Positions 35,668 to 43,373 of a DNA stretch of 64,000 nucleotides are shown here, one piece after another. Position 1 is the stretch's first letter; each line of letters opens with the position of its first letter. The notes under the pieces are model-generated. The model was not told the DNA's origin and did no database searches. It saw only the letters and a program-made list of their open reading frames with translations. The stretch comes from QHXM01 sp032160705 (GTDB lineage: Bacteria; Acidobacteriota; Blastocatellia; Pyrinomonadales; Pyrinomonadaceae): contig JAVHVE010000052.1 of the NCBI GenBank assembly GCA_032160705.1, positions 1-64,000 on the forward strand, read 5' to 3'. A program made the translations under genes and the position numbers.

Positions 35668-36588
35668 TCACGCCGTAATAATCGTCGCGCGCAAGCCCAT
35701 CAACTCGGAGAAGTCTTTGGAATAGACCGTCTCGACCTTGCGGACGCGGTTGATGGTTTCGACCAGATCGGTGGTGGGGATAAAGCCGTCTTCCGCATGA
35801 GCGATAGCCCATGCCGGAAGGTGCATGGCGACCTGAAGCAAATCTTCGATGAAGCGCAGGTATTGTTGCTTGGTCACGACGCTCGTGCCCAAGCGCCCGG
35901 CCTTGGCCTGCTCGAATTCATCCCAGAAGCCGTCTCCGCCCCGCAGCCATTCCTCGCGCCAGGCGGAAAATGCGTTGCGCTGCGGCTCGTGCAGGCTTCT
36001 CGCGCGGGGCAATCGAAGATAGAGCAGATTCGTGTGCTGCTCGGCGATAAAGTCGCGAGCCTCGCGGTTATCGCTCGTGTTGGGCTGTGAGTTATTGACG
36101 GGCGCAGCCTGCGTTTGCCAGACGCGGCGAAACACTTGCGAGAGCGGTTGACGAAACTCACGTGTTTCCTCGTCAAAAGAGAGCGTATAGTCACCGACCA
36201 TCATGCCGCAGGCGAGCGCCAGAGCGCGCCGCGCAGGGGATTCCAGCTTCTCGATATTCTGGCGCACGTTGTCAAACCACCAGGCATCGGTTTCGTTGAA
36301 TCTCTTCCGCAGCGAAGAATTGGCGAGTTTGTGTCGTGGCACGTAGGCGTCTTCGAGGACGACCGAGACATCATCTTCGGATAATTGCTCCGCATTGTTC
36401 TCAATGTACGCGGTGGCTTTCGTCGCCGCCCACTGCGCCAGGTCGTTCGCTGCCACGCGCGCGCCCCATCGCTTGAGATACACGCCCAGATCAGGCTCGC
36501 CCGTGATGGCCAGTGAGATTGATTTGAATTTGAGACGACGCAGCACGCCCAGTTCAAAGGCGAGCCATCCATTCGGAATTGTGCTCAT
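35668..36588 (-). CDS. Unknown protein, remotely similar to D12-class adenine methyltransferases
   Basis: The 306-residue protein has a region near residues 28-65 (AITGEPDLGVYLKRWGARV, then ANDLAQWAATKATAYIENN). This recalls the cofactor-binding and 'ANDxxxY' part of D12-class DNA methyltransferases, as does the later helical RRALALACGMMVGDYTL. The expected catalytic DPPY is missing; the corresponding area reads NLLYLRLPRARS. It may be a non-catalytic relative or an unrelated fold. It lies downstream of the HD-GYP gene on the same strand, separated by palindrome E. Confidence 0.5.
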   Translation of the reverse strand: MSTIPNGWLAFELGVLRRLKFKSISLAITGEPDLGVYLKRWGARVAANDLAQWAATKATAYIENNAEQLSEDDVSVVLEDAYVPRHKLANSSLRKRFNETDAWWFDNVRQNIEKLESPARRALALACGMMVGDYTLSFDEETREFRQPLSQVFRRVWQTQAAPVNNSQPNTSDNREARDFIAEQHTNLLYLRLPRARSLHEPQRNAFSAWREEWLRGGDGFWDEFEQAKAGRLGTSVVTKQQYLRFIEDLLQVAMHLPAWAIAHAEDGFIPTTDLVETINRVRKVETVYSKDFSELMGLRATIITA

Positions 36589-36600
36589 AAGAGTCAGTAA

Positions 36601-36711
36601 AAGAAGAATACAGAATACAGGAGACAGGAGTCAGAAGATAAGGGCGGAGAACCGCTGTTACAGATTTCCTTTTTCTTCTGTCTCCTGACTCCTGTCTTCT
36701 GACTTCTGCTG
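36601..36711. repeat. Palindromic heptamer repeat, CAGAAGA class, copy E
   Basis: The left arm is ACAGAAT, ACAGGAG, ACAGGAG, TCAGAAG. The loop is AAGGGCGGAGAACCGC...TTACAGATTTCC, and the right arm is complementary. About 55 bp of the loop and right arm are coding sequence for the HD-GYP protein, including its stop codon at 36658. Confidence 0.9.
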
Positions 36712-37323
36712 TTGCGCATAAGATTTTAGTTCGGGAATCGCGGGAAGCGAGAGAAAGGCGCGGACGACGCGCGGGTCGAATTCTAGGCCAGCCCACTCGG
36801 CCAGATGCTTGCGCGCTTCCTCTTCTGTGCGAGCTAGGCGATAGGGGCGAGCGTCCGTCAGGGCAGCGTAAGCGTCCGCCACGCGGAGAATGCGCGCGCC
36901 CATTGGAATCTGTTCACGGTGCAGAGCATCCGGGTAGCCAGCGCCATTCCACCATTCCTGATGCCAGCGCACCAGCAGTTGTGCGCCGCGATCTGCTCCG
37001 GCGCGCGCCGCTTCCTGTTCGCCGATGACCGGATGGCGCGCCAGATCAAGCCGCTCGGCTTCCGTTAAAGAATCTTTCCGCTTGATGTAATCGCGCTCCA
37101 TGACGACTTCGCCCAGATCATGCGCGAGCGCTGCAAGTCGCAGCGAAGCGCGATCCTGCTGCGCCAGGTGAAACACCTTCGCCACCGCGTCCGAGAGCTT
37201 CGCAATCCGCGCCGCATGTGGATGAGCGTACCCCTCAAAATCATCCGCCGCCGCCGCCAGACGCATAAAAGCCTCGCCAGCAACACGTTCGCTTTTCGAA
37301 AATTCAAGTTGAATTGAAGACAT
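36658..37323 (-). CDS. HD-GYP-type phosphodiesterase (putative c-di-GMP hydrolase)
   Basis: The 221-residue protein has HAARIAKLS near residue 35 and the HD pair LAALAHDLGEV. It also has RHPVIGEQEA, the region WHQEWWNGAGYPDAL equivalent to HHExxxGxGYP, and ADAYAALTDARPYR. These are the HD-GYP residues for a bimetal site. It lacks a receiver domain. The last 17 or so residues (QQQKSEDRSQETEEKGNL) are encoded by the palindromic repeat, so the ancestral stop was probably earlier. It lies 66 bp downstream of the DUF4388-DnaJ gene, probably in one operon. Confidence 0.85.
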   Translation of the reverse strand: MSSIQLEFSKSERVAGEAFMRLAAAADDFEGYAHPHAARIAKLSDAVAKVFHLAQQDRASLRLAALAHDLGEVVMERDYIKRKDSLTEAERLDLARHPVIGEQEAARAGADRGAQLLVRWHQEWWNGAGYPDALHREQIPMGARILRVADAYAALTDARPYRLARTEEEARKHLAEWAGLEFDPRVVRAFLSLPAIPELKSYAQQQKSEDRSQETEEKGNL

Positions 37324-37325
37324 AG

Positions 37326-37394
37326 TAGATGTCAGATGTTAGATGCCAGATGTCAGTGAAAGCCGGACTGACCCTCTAGCAACTAACATCTAGC
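37326..37394. repeat. Heptamer repeat, GATGTCA class
   Basis: The left arm is GATGTCA, GATGTTA, GATGCCA, GATGTCA. The right side, AGCAACTAACATCTAGCCTCTG, is a partial complement. It lies between the HD-GYP and DUF4388-DnaJ genes and runs into the 3' end of the latter. Confidence 0.75.
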
Positions 37395-39030
37395 CTCTGC
37401 CTTTCAGTTTGTTGAGCAACTGGCGCGCGGCGTCATTTTGTGGATCAACCGAGAGCGCGCGTTCCACCGCGCCCTGCGCTCGCCGCAACAGGCCAATCTC
37501 GCTATAAAGCTCCGCGAGCATGACGTGGTATGAAGCATTGTTCGCATCGAGCGCGATGGCCGCCTTGATTTCCGCTTCAGCGCTGTGGCGCAGGCGTTCG
37601 TCGCGCGCCAGAGCCTGACCAAAGTATGCGCGATAGCGCGATTCAGCCGGGGCAAGCCGCGCAGCTTCGCCCAGTGACGCTATCGCCATTGCGCTATTAC
37701 CCTGCTGCAAGGCAGACAATCCCTGCTGGAATCTCTCTTCGGCCTGAGCAGAAGTAGGCACTTGCCGGGGGCTGGCGACAGGAATCGAAACATCTGTCTT
37801 TGCTTCCGGCTTTTCCGGCTTGAGATTCGCTCCGACCTGGATGGACGGGACGGTCGCCCTGCTGGTGCGTGTCGCTTCCTCCTGCTTGAGCAGTTTGGAA
37901 TCATAAACGGCACGCGAGCCGCTATCCTTGAGCGTGTCGTAAGCCTGCGCGAATTGCGCGAAAGCCGATTCAATGCGCGCCAGTTGTGCTGCGTCCGCTT
38001 CTCTGCGGAAACGGTCGGGATGAAAGCGCTTGGCCATCGCATAATAAGCGCGCTTGATGTCGGCAGTGGTCGCGCTCCGGCGAATCCCGAGCAACTGATA
38101 ATAATCCGTGACAATGCGTACCCGTTTAAACAACTCCTCAATCTCATTCTGCTCGTCGCGCTGCTCTTCAGCAGGAGTCGAGGCTTGCGCTCCCGGCGCA
38201 GTCTTCTTCAACTCGCTCTTCGATTCTGCTGCAACAGGTGAAGCCTCTTTTGCCGGAGCAGCTTTGAGTGCGGCGTGAGCCTTTGCTATTTCTTCCTCCG
38301 AGAGCGCCTGCGGCCACCGCTCACGGCGCAGGAATCCTCCGAGCGCGAGCGTATAAACGGCATGCAGCGTCTCAGTTTCCGGGAGACCGCTAATAGTTGA
38401 TAATTCACCGACGCTCAGGGCTGTATCAACGCGCGTCAGCACGAAAGCTTCGGTCGGCGAAAGATTGAGATCGTCAGGCGCATGAGCTTCAGGGAAGAGC
38501 TTTTCACTTTTATCCTTGAGTCTCGCCGTCACGAATTCGACTGGCAGGCGGCGGGCGCTCTCAATCAGGAGCTTCTTCGTCTCGATCTTCACGCGCACCT
38601 CCGCGTCGAGGCGCACACGCGGGTCGAAATCCCAGTTGCCATCCGTCCAGAGCAGTGCCTGACAAAGCATCTCGGCAACCCGCCGCGCATAGAACGTATC
38701 AAGCATCTCCCGGCTTAATGCTCCCGTCTCAACCAGCTTCGCGCCGAATTCCAGATCAGAAGTCGTCCCCTGAGCACCGGCAAGCTGCGACTCGGTCAGA
38801 ATATTCCAGCGCCGCACAGATTCACTCAGACGGTAGGCGCGCAAATTGGAGGCTGCGTAAATGATCTCGCCCGCGTCGAAATAAACAACCGTCTTGGCGC
38901 GCTCCCGTGCCAGTCGCAATGCGCCCGAAAAGCCTCCGGCAGAGATTTCGCGAATGAGTTCTGTCAGTGGGTGTCTCTTTAATTGACCAGCCATGCGCTC
39001 AGGTTCTGGCATGAGCAGCGCGCTTGGCAA
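37390..39030 (-). CDS. DUF4388 - DnaJ - TPR multidomain protein
   Basis: The 546-residue protein has three modules. Residues about 10-160 are DUF4388-like (TELIREISAGGFSGALRL...VVYFDAGEIIYAAS), a module found in regulators of deltaproteobacteria and acidobacteria. A winged-helix-like stretch and a proline/lysine-rich linker follow. A J-domain at about 308-370 has the HPD tripeptide at 337-339 (AMAKRFHPDRF) for DnaK stimulation. TPR repeats run from about 440. TTG 39030 follows GAGGATGA; ATG 39012 or 38994 are alternatives. Cotranscription with the HD-GYP gene is likely. Confidence 0.85.
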   Translation of the reverse strand: MPSALLMPEPERMAGQLKRHPLTELIREISAGGFSGALRLARERAKTVVYFDAGEIIYAASNLRAYRLSESVRRWNILTESQLAGAQGTTSDLEFGAKLVETGALSREMLDTFYARRVAEMLCQALLWTDGNWDFDPRVRLDAEVRVKIETKKLLIESARRLPVEFVTARLKDKSEKLFPEAHAPDDLNLSPTEAFVLTRVDTALSVGELSTISGLPETETLHAVYTLALGGFLRRERWPQALSEEEIAKAHAALKAAPAKEASPVAAESKSELKKTAPGAQASTPAEEQRDEQNEIEELFKRVRIVTDYYQLLGIRRSATTADIKRAYYAMAKRFHPDRFRREADAAQLARIESAFAQFAQAYDTLKDSGSRAVYDSKLLKQEEATRTSRATVPSIQVGANLKPEKPEAKTDVSIPVASPRQVPTSAQAEERFQQGLSALQQGNSAMAIASLGEAARLAPAESRYRAYFGQALARDERLRHSAEAEIKAAIALDANNASYHVMLAELYSEIGLLRRAQGAVERALSVDPQNDAARQLLNKLKGRG

Positions 39031-39103
39031 TCATCCTCATGCGAATGACTCAACCGAGGCGCTCAATTCATCCCTGCGGCATCATAGCGCACGCACGCAA
39101 CAA

Positions 39104-39204
39104 AAAACAGTAGGCAGTTGGCAGTAGGCAGTGGGCAGTTAAAAGCAAAAGCTCAACGCTCCATGTCATGCCTGCTTTTAACTGCCCACTGCCTACTGCT
39201 TTTC
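39104..39204. repeat. Heptamer palindrome, AGTAGGC class
   Basis: The left arm is AGTAGGC, AGTTGGC, AGTAGGC, AGTGGGC, AGTTAAAAGC. The right arm is GCTTTTAACTGCCCACTGCCTACTGC. It lies in the divergent region between the DUF4388 and sensor-kinase genes. Confidence 0.9.
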
Positions 39205-39314
39205 CCCCTTTGACACTCCTTAATGCGCGCTCTATAGTTACCTCTAATAAAGATTCAGAGAAAACAGGCCGTCTCCCGCGCTTCCCCGACAAGCGTGGGC
39301 GCTTTTCATTGTCT

Positions 39315-40703
39315 ATGGGAGTGAGCAAGTTGATTACTGAAAATGTGCCCACCAGCCGAGCCGCAGAGGAGAAAAATCCGCTTGGCGCAAGGCTGCCGGA
39401 GTTCTATTCGCTCAGCGCGGAGATTGTTGATCTCTTCTACACGCAGATTCTCTCGCCGGACACAATCAGCACACCGGCGGAGGTCTGCGCGGCCTTTTCA
39501 AATATGATTCTGCGCCACTGGGACTTGTGCTGCATCGTCATTTACCTCTGCGACGATGACGGTCACCTGCGTGAAACCGCAATCCACACGCACGAGCACT
39601 TCGATGAAGAGAAGGCGCGCGCAGTGGGCAAGCAGTTTGCAGCGGCAGTCGAGCGCAAGGGAAGCGAGCTACAAGCGTGGCTTGATGAGAATGGCTCTGA
39701 TGAAACGGACGAGAGCGAGAAGGATTTGCGACGCGCGCTTGAAGAGACGGGCTTGCATGCAGGCGTCGTCGTGCCGATTCACGCGCGGGGAATGCTGGTC
39801 GGCGCGCTCGTCTCCATCACTGTCTTTCCAGAACGTCTCCGGGCGGCTCTGAACGGACTGCGTTTCATCGCCGCGCCGGTTGTCATCGGCATCGGCAATG
39901 CGCGCCGCGCAGGCGCTCTGCGCGAGCAGCATCAGCGCATCGAACAACTCGTCGAAGAATTGCAGCAGCACAGCCACGCGCTCGAAGAAGCCAATCGCGA
40001 GCTGCGCCGGGTCGCTCATTATCGTTCGCATTTCCTCGCGCGCATGTCGCATGAGCTGCGGACACCTTTGACCTCGATGCTGGGCTTTGCCGAGATTATG
40101 CTCGACCATGAAACCCTGACGGACGCACAACGCCGCTTCTGTGAAAAGATTCAAGCTTCGGGGTTGCAACTGCAAACAAGTCTGACCCAACTGGTAGACC
40201 TCTCGCGCCTTGAAGCGGGGCAATCAGAGCTTTTCCTTCATGAATTTTCTTTGCGCGCGGCGTTGCGCGAATCGTGCGCGGCGGTCGCACGGCTGGCGCA
40301 GAAGCAGAGCGTGACAATTGACTGCGATGCCGAATCAGACCTTCCCTCAATCGTCTCGGATGAAGGGAAGCTCAGGCAGGTACTCTACAATTTCTTCGCT
40401 CATGCGATCAGCCGCAGTCCTGAAGGCGAGACCGTCCGGGTCTACGCTGAAAGCCGCGCCGCGTCTCAATTTCAAATCATCATCGAGGATCAAGGCGAGA
40501 CCATCCGGGATATGTCCAGCATCTTTGAGCCGATGGATATTGATGCGCCAAGCGAGAAGGCCACCAATATGAACGAACTCGGCCTCGCCATCGCGCGTCG
40601 TCTGATAGACGTGCTCGGCGGAACGGTGAAACTGGAAAGCCCACAGGCAAATGGTCTCAGAGTGGTCATCGAACTCCCCGCCCGGCCAACCGAAGGAAGA
40701 TAA
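39315..40703 (+). CDS. GAF-domain sensor histidine kinase with degenerate ATP-binding site
   Basis: The 462-residue cytoplasmic protein has a GAF-like domain at residues 30-195, a coiled coil, and a HisKA domain with intact H-box (ARMSHELRTPL, His246). The HATPase region reads RQVLYNFFAHAIS; His363 occupies the usual magnesium-binding Asn of the N-box. The G1 box is DQGETI instead of DxGxGI. A G2-like stretch GLAIARRLIDVLGG is present. ATP binding may be weak or lost. No response regulator is adjacent. ATG 39315 is chosen because earlier codons lie in repeat DNA. Confidence 0.8.
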   Translation: MGVSKLITENVPTSRAAEEKNPLGARLPEFYSLSAEIVDLFYTQILSPDTISTPAEVCAAFSNMILRHWDLCCIVIYLCDDDGHLRETAIHTHEHFDEEKARAVGKQFAAAVERKGSELQAWLDENGSDETDESEKDLRRALEETGLHAGVVVPIHARGMLVGALVSITVFPERLRAALNGLRFIAAPVVIGIGNARRAGALREQHQRIEQLVEELQQHSHALEEANRELRRVAHYRSHFLARMSHELRTPLTSMLGFAEIMLDHETLTDAQRRFCEKIQASGLQLQTSLTQLVDLSRLEAGQSELFLHEFSLRAALRESCAAVARLAQKQSVTIDCDAESDLPSIVSDEGKLRQVLYNFFAHAISRSPEGETVRVYAESRAASQFQIIIEDQGETIRDMSSIFEPMDIDAPSEKATNMNELGLAIARRLIDVLGGTVKLESPQANGLRVVIELPARPTEGR

Positions 40704-40772
40704 AAGTTCGAGTTACGAGTGATAGAGTTTCGGGTTTCGAGTTCGTCCCTTTAACTCGAAACTCGTCGCCCT
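40703..40772. repeat. Heptamer palindrome, TTCGAGT class
   Basis: GTTCGAGTTACGAGT and TTCGGGTTTCGAGTTCG on the left are matched by AACTCGAAACTCGTCG on the right. It begins at the stop codon of the sensor-kinase gene. Confidence 0.7.
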
Positions 40773-40793
40773 AAACCAAAATGGAGAGGGAAG

Positions 40794-41582
40794 TTGGTGC
40801 AAGTAAACGAGGCGCAAAGAGAGATTCACATCCGCGATTGCACGACGCTTGAAGAATTCGATAAGTGCATTGCGTTGCAGCGTGAAGCCTTTGCGCTGCC
40901 CGATCTGGAAATCTCGCCGCGTCGTCACTTGATTGTCACACGGCGCGCAGGCGGATGGACTCTCGGAGCTTTTGCGGGTGATGAGATGGTCGGGTTTGTT
41001 CATCATCTGGTCGCCGTGAGAGAGATGAATGAGATCATCGGTTATTCGCACATGATGGCGGTCGCGAGAACGTATCAGAACAGGGGCGTCGGTGCGCAGC
41101 TCAAGTGGGCGCAGCGTCAACGTGCGCTCGATGAAGGCAGAAAATTTATCAAGTGGACATGGGACCCGATGCAGGCACGCAACGCCTATTTCAATCTCAA
41201 CCGCCTCGGTGTCACCGTGCGCTCTTACGGAGAAAATTTCTACGGCACGGATTACATCACAATGCCGCGCGAGACAACAGAAGGCGTCCATCTGGATAGC
41301 GACCGCCTCTTCGCCGACTGGCAACTCGATGCAAAACGGGTTACCTTCCTGGCCGAAGGCCGCGCCCCCGAACCGCTCGTCGCGCCCGCCACGACCATCG
41401 AAATTCCCCCGGATTGGCCAGCGCTCATCCGCCGGGATGCCGTTGCAGCGCGCAACGAGCAACTGCGCGTCCGCGCCCAATTTCAAGAAGCCTTTGCCGC
41501 AGGCTTAACCTGCGCCGGTTTCGCCCGCGACGAAGCGAAACCGCGTTACTTACTTTATAAGACCGTGACGGGTGACAGGTGA
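40794..41582 (+). CDS. GNAT-family acetyltransferase-like protein
   Basis: The 262-residue protein has a GNAT core: GAFAGDEMVGFVHH strand pair, then MMAVARTYQNRGVGAQLKWAQ with the Q/RxxGxG/A-like CoA loop, and FIKWTWDPMQARNAYFNLNRLG. Similar proteins of unknown substrate are widespread. Start TTG 40794 or GTG 40797 follows GGAGAGGG. The last residues (TGDR, stop) are encoded by the left arm of the GTGACAA palindrome. Spacing of 67 bp to the M20-like gene suggests cotranscription. Confidence 0.8.
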   Translation: MVQVNEAQREIHIRDCTTLEEFDKCIALQREAFALPDLEISPRRHLIVTRRAGGWTLGAFAGDEMVGFVHHLVAVREMNEIIGYSHMMAVARTYQNRGVGAQLKWAQRQRALDEGRKFIKWTWDPMQARNAYFNLNRLGVTVRSYGENFYGTDYITMPRETTEGVHLDSDRLFADWQLDAKRVTFLAEGRAPEPLVAPATTIEIPPDWPALIRRDAVAARNEQLRVRAQFQEAFAAGLTCAGFARDEAKPRYLLYKTVTGDR

Positions 41583-41640
41583 CAAGTGACAAGTAAAAAC
41601 AAGATTTCTCTTGTCACTTGTCACTTGTCACCCGTCACGG
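41562..41640. repeat. Heptamer palindrome, GTGACAA class, copy 2
   Basis: The left arm begins CCGTGACGGGTGACAGGTGA and continues with GTGACAA units. The right arm ends TGTCACCCGTCACGG. The left arm encodes the C-terminus and stop codon of the GNAT gene. Copy 1 is at 21539-21614. Confidence 0.9.
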
Positions 41641-41649
41641 CTTTTACTT

Positions 41650-43068
41650 ATGCCGTTTACACGTTTCGACCGTTACGTTGATCGTCATGCGCGCGCCTTT
41701 ACGGAGCGTTTGCAGGCGCTTTGCCGGATGCCGTCTGTGGCGGCGCGGGGCACAGGCATGCGCGCGATGGCCGAGGCGGTCGAAAAGTTGATGCAGCGTT
41801 CGGGCGCGGGCACACGCGTTTTCAAGAGCGGCAGCGGCTATCCTGTCATCTTCGGCGAGTGTGGAGCTGGACAGCATTGCTTTCTGGTTTACGGGCATTA
41901 CGATGTCGCGCCCGTCGGTCAATTAACGAGCTGGTCGGCGGGGCCATTCGCCGCGACGGTTTCTGACGGCAAGCTCTACGCGCGTGGCGCGGCCAACAGC
42001 AAAGGCGATCTGGTGGCGCGCCTCGCGGCAGTCGAAGCCTATCAGAAGAGTTACGGCAAGCTGCCCGTTTGCCTGCGCTTTATCATCGAGGGTGAAGCAG
42101 GCATTGGCAGCCCCAGTCTCTATCGCTTCACGAATGAGAACAGGGAATTACTGAACGCGGAAGGCTGCATCTGGGAAGAAGGAAACAAGGACACGCAGGA
42201 GCGTTTCGTCATCAGCCTGGGCTTCAAGGGAATCACTTTTCTGGAGCTTCGCGTGCACGGCGCGCGCACCGACCTGCATTCAAAGTGGGGCGCGATTGTC
42301 CCGAACCCCGCATGGCGACTCGTGCAGGCGCTTTCAACTATTACTTCGCCAAAAGGCGTCATCACGATTGATGGCTTTTCGTCGCACGTCGCGCCCATCA
42401 CGCCGGAAGATGCGGAAGCCCTGAAAGAGATTCATCTCGATGAAGCCGGACTCAAGCAGGAGTTTCGCATCAGCCACTGGGTGCGCGGAATGCGTGGGGG
42501 CACGCTCGTCAAAGAGCACATCTTCGGTCCGACCTGTACGATCTGCGGAATCCAAACCGGACACACAGAGGCCGGGCCGAAGACGGTGCTGCCGAGCTAC
42601 GCGATGGCCAGACTGGATTTCCGCCTCGTGCCAGACCTGACGCCCGCCGTGGTTGTCAGTCTTCTGCGTGAGCACCTGGACGTGCGGGGCTTCAAAGATG
42701 TGGAGATCATCGAGCTTGGCAGTGCGCCTGTCATCAAATCATCATCACAGTCAATTGTCTCTCGCGCCGCGATTGAGGCTGCGCCGGAAGTTTACGGTGC
42801 GCCTGCGCTCGTCTATCCGCTCAATCCGGCCAGCGGGCCGGTCGGCGCAATTTGCGGCGCGACCGATCCACCGATGCCCGTGGTTTCCTTCGGCACAAGC
42901 TACGCCGGGTCGAACCCGCACGGGCCTGATGAAAACATTCGCCTCGAAGATTTCCTGCAAAGCGTCAAGTTCTTCGGGCGCGTCATTCATCAACTGGGGC
43001 AGCACGTCAGGCAATCAAAAAGCAACGCCCATAAAAGCTCTTCGGCACTCGTTCTCTCCAAGGGCTAA
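41650..43068 (+). CDS. M20-family peptidase homologue with substituted catalytic residues
   Basis: The 472-residue protein has the full M20 architecture: YGHYDVAPV (His83, Asp85), the dimerisation (lid) region with DLHSKWGAIVPNPA, and a terminal SNPHGPDEN. The bridging metal Asp, usually in GASDDKG or GAADMKG, is Asn116 here (ARGAANSKGD). The catalytic base and its metal-binding neighbour, usually EGEEEIGS, are Ala150-Gly151 (EGEAGIGS). Three key residues are therefore changed, and classical dipeptidase or deacetylase activity is unlikely. ATG 41650 follows the palindrome. Confidence 0.8.
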   Translation: MPFTRFDRYVDRHARAFTERLQALCRMPSVAARGTGMRAMAEAVEKLMQRSGAGTRVFKSGSGYPVIFGECGAGQHCFLVYGHYDVAPVGQLTSWSAGPFAATVSDGKLYARGAANSKGDLVARLAAVEAYQKSYGKLPVCLRFIIEGEAGIGSPSLYRFTNENRELLNAEGCIWEEGNKDTQERFVISLGFKGITFLELRVHGARTDLHSKWGAIVPNPAWRLVQALSTITSPKGVITIDGFSSHVAPITPEDAEALKEIHLDEAGLKQEFRISHWVRGMRGGTLVKEHIFGPTCTICGIQTGHTEAGPKTVLPSYAMARLDFRLVPDLTPAVVVSLLREHLDVRGFKDVEIIELGSAPVIKSSSQSIVSRAAIEAAPEVYGAPALVYPLNPASGPVGAICGATDPPMPVVSFGTSYAGSNPHGPDENIRLEDFLQSVKFFGRVIHQLGQHVRQSKSNAHKSSSALVLSKG

Positions 43069-43080
43069 ATGAATTGTCGA

Positions 43081-43313
43081 AAGATTGCATCCCTGACCCC
43101 GAAGGGGTCACATATAATAGCCAGGGGTAAGCGCGTGAGCGCGCCACCCCTGGAATAGCAATCATAAATAATACCGACCCTGAAAGGGTCGCACCTCTTC
43201 GTTGAATGTGCGACCCCTTCAGGGTCGGACTCGATTCTTAATCGTACCGGGGGCGGCGCAAGCTACGCTTGCTTGCCCCCGGCTATTATGTTCATCCCCT
43301 TCGGGGATGTTCC
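43081..43313. repeat. Cluster of unrelated hairpins before ligA
   Basis: Five dyads follow each other. They are ACCCCGAAGGGGT (43096), CCAGGGG...CCCCTGG with inner GCGCGTGAGCGC (43121-43153), a 20-bp pair CCGACCCTGAAAGGGTCGCA / TGCGACCCCTTCAGGGTCGG (43174-43227), CCGGGGGC...GCCCCCGG (about 43246-43281), and CCCCTTCGGGG (43297). Confidence 0.85.
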
Positions 43314-43373
43314 CGTTTCGGTTATGATGAGAACGCTCGGTCAGAAACTATTACAACTAGGATAAGAGGGAAG

